Positions 59,146 to 64,000 of a stretch of DNA of 64,000 nt are shown here, in pieces (position 1 is the first letter of the stretch; each line of letters begins with the position of its first letter). Under the pieces are notes generated by a model. It was not told the DNA's origin. It was given only the letters and a program-made list of their open reading frames with translations, and ran no database searches. The DNA is from Vibrio artabrorum. GTDB lineage: Bacteria; Pseudomonadota; Gammaproteobacteria; Enterobacterales; Vibrionaceae. A program made the position numbers and the translations under genes. The stretch is from the NCBI RefSeq assembly GCF_024347295.1, contig NZ_AP025458.1, positions 372,001 through 436,000 of the forward strand. The letters run 5' to 3'.

Positions 59146-59961
59146 ATGAATCACTTTACTGTAGATAATCAGTCAATGACCTACCTCGATGAAGGTCAAG
59201 GTCCAGTTGTTGTATTCGGTCACAGCTATCTTTGGGATAGTGCGATGTGGAAGCCACAGATCGAAGCATTAAAGACTCAGTATCGCTGTATTGTTCCAGA
59301 GCTTTGGTCACATGGTGAATCTCAATCGGCACCCACTTCGATGCGTAACTTGAAAGATTATGCTCAGCACGTTTTGGCTCTGCTTGATCATTTAGAGATC
59401 GAAGACTTCTCAGTGGTTGGACTATCGGTTGGCGGTATGTGGGGGGCTGAGTTAGCAGAATTAGCTCCCGCCCGCATTAAGTCATTAGTACTGATGGATA
59501 CTTTCGTTGGTCTCGAACCAGAAGTGGCTCATACGAAATACTTCAGTATGTTGGATACCATCACTCAAACCAAGACGGTTCCTCAACCAATTGTTGAAGC
59601 GGTTGTGCCATTGTTCTTCGCGAATGATGCTCAAACTCAGACTCCGGCTTTAGTCGAAGGTTTTACTCAGCAGTTGTCACAACTTGAGGGGGAGAGAGCT
59701 GAAGAGGTGGCGCGCATCGGTCGCATGGTCTTTGGTCGTCGAGACATGATTGAAGCGATAGAGAGTTTTGCATTGCCCGTTTTGATAGCGGTAGGACAAG
59801 AAGATAAACCACGTCCGGCACTGGAGTCATACTTAATGCATGATTGCATAACAGGCAGTGAATTGGTGGTGATTCCAGGGGCTGGTCATATTAGCTCGTT
59901 AGAGCAACCCGAGTTTGTGAACACCATGCTGAAGACGTTTTTAGATAAACATCTGCTGTAA
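59146..59961 (+). CDS. Alpha/beta-fold hydrolase
   Basis: The 271-residue cytosolic protein has the alpha/beta hydrolase layout. The oxyanion region is FGHSYLWD, the nucleophile serine sits in VGLSVGGMWG (about 93), the acid is likely D in VGQEDKPRP (about 220) and the histidine is in PGAGHISSLEQPEF (about 249). The substrate is unknown; family members include esterases and dehalogenases. It is a single gene convergent with plsY. Confidence 0.82.
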   Translation: MNHFTVDNQSMTYLDEGQGPVVVFGHSYLWDSAMWKPQIEALKTQYRCIVPELWSHGESQSAPTSMRNLKDYAQHVLALLDHLEIEDFSVVGLSVGGMWGAELAELAPARIKSLVLMDTFVGLEPEVAHTKYFSMLDTITQTKTVPQPIVEAVVPLFFANDAQTQTPALVEGFTQQLSQLEGERAEEVARIGRMVFGRRDMIEAIESFALPVLIAVGQEDKPRPALESYLMHDCITGSELVVIPGAGHISSLEQPEFVNTMLKTFLDKHLL

Positions 59962-60031
59962 GCACTTAAAGAGCGAATAGTATTGATCAATCAGATTGAC
60001 GTCGATTCAAACGCATCTCGGTTTAAAATGT

Positions 60032-60067
60032 TCGGCTTAAGCATCAACGTTTAAGCCGATTTTTTTT
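60032..60067 (+). terminator. Terminator overlapping the plsY 3' end
   Basis: TCGGCTTAA-N10-TTAAGCCGA followed by eight or more T residues. The right arm includes the plsY stop codon. Confidence 0.85.
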
Positions 60068-60647
60068 GTCCGAGTTTTGGTTCACTGCCATCAAGTAGTC
60101 GACGGATATTTTGATGATGGCGTAGCACAATCAAACAACACAACATGGCAACGGGCAGAGTATATTGTGGTTTGACGAGCCAAGCGTAAAACGGAGCAAG
60201 GAGCACGGTAACCAGTGCGGCTAGAGAAGAGTAACGAAATAGAAACGCCACAATCAACCAAGTTGCCATGAGCATACCGGTTAAGTCGAACCCAATTGGG
60301 GCGATGGCTCCGAGAGCGGTTGCCACGCCTTTCCCCCCTTTGAAGTGGAAGAATATCGGATACATATGCCCTAGACACGCGGCAATGGCGACAACCCCTA
60401 AAATGATTGGAGCGATATTGAGATAATAGCCAAGCCATACAGGAATGGTGCCTTTAAGCATGTCACACAACAATACAGAAGCCGCTGCGCCTTTACCGCC
60501 GACACGCAGAACATTGGTGGCGCCAGGGTTATTCGAACCCACCGTTCTCGGGTCAGGAAGTCTTAAGATTCGGCATATCAAGACCGCACTAGAGATTGAA
60601 CCTAGCAAATAGGCTGCAATGATCATGATTAGTGCCAATGGGGTCAT
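60051..60647 (-). CDS. plsY: Acyl-phosphate glycerol-3-phosphate acyltransferase
   Basis: PlsY acylates glycerol 3-phosphate at position 1 using acyl-phosphate, the first step of phospholipid synthesis by the PlsX/PlsY route. The 198-residue membrane protein has about five helices and the two signature loops: [15 protein letters not shown] (about 38-52) and [14 protein letters not shown] (about 99). It diverges from folB, an arrangement shared with E. coli. Confidence 0.96.
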   Translation of the reverse strand: MTPLALIMIIAAYLLGSISSAVLICRILRLPDPRTVGSNNPGATNVLRVGGKGAAASVLLCDMLKGTIPVWLGYYLNIAPIILGVVAIAACLGHMYPIFFHFKGGKGVATALGAIAPIGFDLTGMLMATWLIVAFLFRYSSLAALVTVLLAPFYAWLVKPQYTLPVAMLCCLIVLRHHQNIRRLLDGSEPKLGQKKSA

Positions 60648-60785
60648 GTCTTTCCTTAAACGGTTATAAGCCTAACGATGGGAAAATAATGCTCAATCCA
60701 AGAGTAATTGATATCATATCTCGAATTACGCAAATAATACGTTTTTTTCCCCAATATGGGTATCCGACCTCTAAAAGGACAAGTC

Positions 60786-61145
60786 ATGGCGCTGGATAAA
60801 GTTTTCATTGAACAGCTAGAAGTAATTACAACGATCGGTGTTTACGATTGGGAACAAGAGATTAAACAAAAACTGGTGCTTGATATTGAAATGGCTCATG
60901 ACAATCGCCCTGCGGGCAAAAGTGATGACGTGGTCGATGCGTTGGATTACTCAACGGTGAGTACTGCCGTGCTTGACCATATTGCGAATGGCCGATTCTT
61001 ATTGGTTGAACGTGTGGCAGAAGAAGTCGCGGAATTGATCATGACTCAGTTCTCTGTGCCTTGGATTAAAATCCGCTTGGCAAAACCGGGCGCAGTACCA
61101 CAAGCGAAAGCGGTAGGCGTGATCATTGAACGAGGTCAAGCATGA
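60786..61145 (+). CDS. folB: Dihydroneopterin aldolase
   Basis: FolB converts 7,8-dihydroneopterin to 6-hydroxymethyl-dihydropterin in folate synthesis and can epimerise the substrate. I start it at 60786 (MALDKVF), with AAGGA upstream, giving 119 residues; a frame from 60756 has no support. Key segments are TTIGVYDWEQE and LVERVAEEVAELI. It overlaps folK by 4 bases. Confidence 0.96.
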   Translation: MALDKVFIEQLEVITTIGVYDWEQEIKQKLVLDIEMAHDNRPAGKSDDVVDALDYSTVSTAVLDHIANGRFLLVERVAEEVAELIMTQFSVPWIKIRLAKPGAVPQAKAVGVIIERGQA

Positions 61146-61624
61146 CAATAGCCTATGTTGGTGTTGGCACGAACATAGACCGCGACAAGCATGCAAGGGT
61201 GGCATGGACAGAGCTTCAATCGTTAGGGATTAACCTCAAATGCTCTAAAATCTATCACTGTGAGCCTGTGGGGTTTATAAGCTACCCGTTTTATAACTTT
61301 GTCATAGAACTCGATACCTCACTCTCACTGACTGAATTTTCCCAGCAGCTGCGTAACATTGAGTTTAAATGGGGTCGCTCTCAAGATGCACATAAACTCC
61401 AAGATCGAACGCTCGATCTTGATGTGGTGTTGTTTGGAGAGGTGGTGTCTGAACGTGATCCAGAACTGCCTCGCAGTGATATATTTAAATATCCTTTTGT
61501 AACACAACCACTTTATGATCTCTGTCCAGCGAGAGTGATCCCGCAGGACGGAAGAACCGTGGATGAAATATGGCAGAAGATGCAATCATTAGACTCGCTC
61601 TCTGTCGTAGATATAAAACTATAA
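61142..61624 (+). CDS. folK: Hydroxymethyldihydropterin pyrophosphokinase
   Basis: FolK transfers pyrophosphate from ATP to 6-hydroxymethyl-dihydropterin, the step after FolB. The 160-residue protein shows GVGTNIDRDKHAR, the aromatic pair in PFYNFVIELDT, and the metal-binding RTLDLDVVLFG. The overlap with folB and the consecutive reactions make a two-step folate operon. Confidence 0.94.
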   Translation: MTIAYVGVGTNIDRDKHARVAWTELQSLGINLKCSKIYHCEPVGFISYPFYNFVIELDTSLSLTEFSQQLRNIEFKWGRSQDAHKLQDRTLDLDVVLFGEVVSERDPELPRSDIFKYPFVTQPLYDLCPARVIPQDGRTVDEIWQKMQSLDSLSVVDIKL

Positions 61625-61639
61625 TTTTTAAGGTGAGTC

Positions 61640-62443
61640 ATGAGTTATTTTGAAGCGTTTATGCTGGCGTTGGTGCAAGGCTTTACTGAATTTCTACCTA
61701 TCTCCAGCTCAGCACACTTAATTCTACCTTCTGCTGTTTTAGGTTGGGAAGACCAAGGCTTGGCTTTTGATGTTGCGGTTCATGTTGGTACTTTAGCTGC
61801 TGTGATCATCTATTTCCGCACAGAAGTGGTGTCTCTTCTGAGCGCTTTCTTTGGTTCGGTATTTAAGGGCGATCGCAGTAAAGAAGCGAAGCTGGCGTGG
61901 ATGATCATTCTCGCGACGATTCCTGCGTGTATCTTTGGTTTGTTGATGAAAGATATTGTTGAGCTTTACTTACGTAGTGCGTGGGTGATTGCGACGACAA
62001 CGATTATCTTTGGTCTCTTGCTTTGGTGGGTGGATAAGAACTCAAGCTTGCGTGATGACGAATATCAAGCGGGTTGGAAAAAGGCGCTGTTTATTGGCCT
62101 TGCTCAAGCCATGGCGATCATTCCGGGTACGTCTCGTTCTGGTGCCACCATTACCGCCGCGCTTTATCTGGGTTTCACTCGTGAAGCCGCCGCTCGATTC
62201 TCTTTTCTCATGTCTATTCCTATCATCATGTTAGCAGGGGGTTACTTAGGTCTGAAGCTAGTAACCAGTGGTGATCCTGTTCATGTGGGCACCTTAATCA
62301 CGGGGATCGTGGTATCTTTCATTAGTGCTTATATCTGTATTCACTTCTTTTTGAAGCTTATCTCACGTATGGGTATGACACCGTTTGTTATCTACCGTCT
62401 GATCCTTGGTTGTGGTCTGTTTGCTTTCTTGATGATGCAGTAA
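61640..62443 (+). CDS. uppP: Undecaprenyl-diphosphatase
   Basis: UppP (BacA) dephosphorylates undecaprenyl diphosphate to recycle the cell-wall lipid carrier; it can give bacitracin resistance when overexpressed. The 267-residue membrane protein has the two catalytic motifs [13 protein letters not shown] (about 17-29) and [10 protein letters not shown] (about 170). It lies 15 bp after folK, so it is likely in the same transcript. Confidence 0.97.
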   Translation: MSYFEAFMLALVQGFTEFLPISSSAHLILPSAVLGWEDQGLAFDVAVHVGTLAAVIIYFRTEVVSLLSAFFGSVFKGDRSKEAKLAWMIILATIPACIFGLLMKDIVELYLRSAWVIATTTIIFGLLLWWVDKNSSLRDDEYQAGWKKALFIGLAQAMAIIPGTSRSGATITAALYLGFTREAAARFSFLMSIPIIMLAGGYLGLKLVTSGDPVHVGTLITGIVVSFISAYICIHFFLKLISRMGMTPFVIYRLILGCGLFAFLMMQ

Positions 62444-62500
62444 CCGTGATGACGTAATTAAATGCTGTTACGTAGACCAATTGTTCGTCCTACCGATTGA

Positions 62501-62533
62501 AACGGAAAAACCCGCTTAGTGGCGGGTTTTTTA
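62501..62533. terminator. uppP / cca bidirectional terminator
   Basis: AAAACCCGC and GCGGGTTT with TTAGTG loop, flanked by A on the left and T on the right; it serves the converging uppP and cca transcripts. Confidence 0.85.
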
Positions 62534-62559
62534 ATGCATGATAATCAGCGTTATGAAGA

Positions 62560-63795
62560 TCAATGCGTTGCGAGTTCTGATAGCGCTTTTTCAATGACGA
62601 CAGCTCTACGTTGCTCTTGTTCTTCTCGAATATCTTTACCTTGAAAACCATCGGCTATGATCGCTTTCACCTCGACTTGAAGCGCTGCTTGGTAAGCGAC
62701 TTCAAAACGCGCTTTTTGAGGGTAAGGCAGATCTTCTAACCCTTTTCGGCCGGCGTGGTCAGCTTGGCAGCAAAGCAGTATATCGTTGAGCCTATCTGGC
62801 TTACGCCAAACATCGAACTTGTTGAGAATCTTGAGAAAAGTGGTTGGCTTGAGCTCTTCTGCACGATGGATATTAGAATGCTGCTCGCACACTAATAGCG
62901 CTAGATCTCTAAACTCATTGGGGATTCTGACTCGTTCACATAGCTTTTTGATGATATTAACACCGGTGTGGCAGTGCATTTTGTGGCTCGGCCATTCACT
63001 TTCTGGCGTGACGCCCTTACCTAAATCGTGCACTTGAGCGGCAAAGCGTACTGGCAGCGATGGACTTAAGCGTGCGGCTTGTTGAGCAACCATCAACGTG
63101 TGAATGCCCGTGTCGACTTCAGGGTGCCATTTCTCAGGTTGAGGGACGCCAAAGAGAGCGTCAATTTCGGGTAATACAACCGCTAATGCCCCACATTCTC
63201 TCAGTACGGAGAGGAATACTTCTGGGTGTGGTGTACTCAGCGACTTATGCCACTCTTGCCAAACTCGTTCGGCGGTAAGATGTGTCAGCTCACCGGATTG
63301 GACTATCTCACTCATCATATCCATGGTTTCAGGGGCAACCGTGAAGTTGAGATGGTGAAGTTTGGCAGCGAAGCGAGCCACACGCAGTACGCGAAGAGGG
63401 TCTTCAACAAAAGCGTCCGAAACGTGTCTTAAAACACGATCGGAGAGATCTTGCTGGCCATGGTAAGGATCGTAAAGTTGACCTTTATCATCTTGAGCGA
63501 TGGCGTTAATGGTCAGATCTCGGCGCATCAGGTCTTCTTCCAAACTGACGTCTGGAGCAAAGTAACACTCGAAGCCGGTATAACCGGAACCGGATTTTCT
63601 CTCAGTGCGAGCCAGTGCGTGTTCTTCTTTGGTTTTTGGGTGTAGGAATACGGGGAAATCTTTGCCCACCGCAGTAAAACCAAGGTTTTCCATCTCTTGA
63701 GGGGAACTCCCCACCACGACCCAATCTCTATCATAACTGTCGATATTGAGCAGCTTATCTCGTACTGCTCCACCGACGAGATAGCGCTGTAGCAC
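62560..63795 (-). CDS. cca: CCA-adding tRNA nucleotidyltransferase
   Basis: Cca adds or repairs the 3' CCA of tRNAs. The nucleotidyltransferase motifs [12 protein letters not shown] and DRDWVVVG are at the N-terminus, and the HD phosphohydrolase domain (HDLGKG, about 250) follows, as in the gammaproteobacterial type. The start is uncertain: the GTG down from 63795 gives 411 residues, the family length, but has a weak ribosome site. A TTG 33 bases upstream has a good GAGGTG, and the frame is open to 63876. Confidence 0.92.
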   Translation of the reverse strand: MLQRYLVGGAVRDKLLNIDSYDRDWVVVGSSPQEMENLGFTAVGKDFPVFLHPKTKEEHALARTERKSGSGYTGFECYFAPDVSLEEDLMRRDLTINAIAQDDKGQLYDPYHGQQDLSDRVLRHVSDAFVEDPLRVLRVARFAAKLHHLNFTVAPETMDMMSEIVQSGELTHLTAERVWQEWHKSLSTPHPEVFLSVLRECGALAVVLPEIDALFGVPQPEKWHPEVDTGIHTLMVAQQAARLSPSLPVRFAAQVHDLGKGVTPESEWPSHKMHCHTGVNIIKKLCERVRIPNEFRDLALLVCEQHSNIHRAEELKPTTFLKILNKFDVWRKPDRLNDILLCCQADHAGRKGLEDLPYPQKARFEVAYQAALQVEVKAIIADGFQGKDIREEQEQRRAVVIEKALSELATH

Positions 63796-63912
63796 TCGCT
63801 CTTGTGGGCGGCCATCGAATATTTGCAACGTATCACCTCGAAATGTTTTATCACTGCTGGACTTTACTGCAAGCAATGGTACTTTCCATTAACCGTAATT
63901 ATAGGGCAGCAC

Positions 63913-64000
63913 ATGTATAAGGAATATTTTGGCTTCGTTGAGATGCCATTTTCGATTGTACCAAATTCTCGCTATTTGTTTTTGAGTCAGCGTCATCAAG
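63913..64000 (+). CDS. ExeA/GspA-like AAA ATPase (5' end only)
   Basis: Only 29 codons are present. They read YKEYFGFVEMPFSIVPNSRY and LFLSQRHQ, the conserved N-terminus of the ATPases ExeA/GspA and MshM. Known relatives near cca in Vibrio are GspA, which helps assemble the type II secretin, so GspA is more likely than MshM. The Walker motifs lie beyond the window. Confidence 0.65.
   Translation, partial: MYKEYFGFVEMPFSIVPNSRYLFLSQRHQ

Overview
The window is a typical Vibrio (Vibrionaceae) chromosome segment. Evidence is gene content and order (argR<>mdh; ispB<>rplU-rpmA-obgE; lptD-surA-pdxA-rsmA-apaG-apaH; leuABCD, leuO and ilvIH together; rpsU-yqeY-dnaG-rpoD diverging from tsaD) and moderate base composition. 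The species cannot be named from the sequence alone.

Layout. 1-495: 5' part of a TRAP-TAXI binding protein. 840-6292: argR, mdh, a small unknown gene, ispB, rplU, rpmA, obgE. 6566-9500: a FUSC-family membrane protein, the yjjP/yjjB exporter pair and folA. 9595-16397 (minus): the outer-membrane biogenesis and housekeeping operon lptD-surA-pdxA-rsmA-apaG-apaH. 16547-18334: djlA and a DUF547 protein. 18491-23572 (minus): the leucine operon, with a leader peptide and attenuator not previously marked as a gene. 23942-29042: a TetR regulator with an RND efflux adaptor and pump, lying between leuA and leuO. 29612-35276: leuO, an acyl-CoA synthetase, ilvI and ilvH. 35439-42437: a membrane diguanylate cyclase, a possible 43-residue membrane peptide, pykF, a DeoR-type regulator and glmS. 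51578-64000: metY, tRNA-Ile2, rpoD-dnaG-yqeY-rpsU, tsaD, a hydrolase, plsY, folB-folK, uppP, cca and the start of an ExeA/GspA-like ATPase.

The most unusual region is 42462-51514. Twenty-five bases past the glmS stop codon, the canonical Tn7 insertion point, a TGT terminus begins, followed by three tandem 20-bp repeats that resemble the TnsB sites of the Tn7 right end. An inverted copy of the terminus (20 of 24 positions identical) ends at 51514, just before a terminator that probably belonged to glmS. The 9.05-kb segment between them has no recognisable tns gene. It carries a phosphotransferase/GH4 glucoside operon with its GntR regulator, a gene of unknown function whose 3' end is cut by an IS3-family element, and a small IS remnant. 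I read it as a non-autonomous or decayed Tn7-like island at attTn7.

Branched-chain amino acid genes form a functional block: leuABCD under leader-peptide attenuation, the regulator LeuO, and acetolactate synthase IlvIH. The RND cassette has its own regulator with two matched palindromic operators 63 bp apart.
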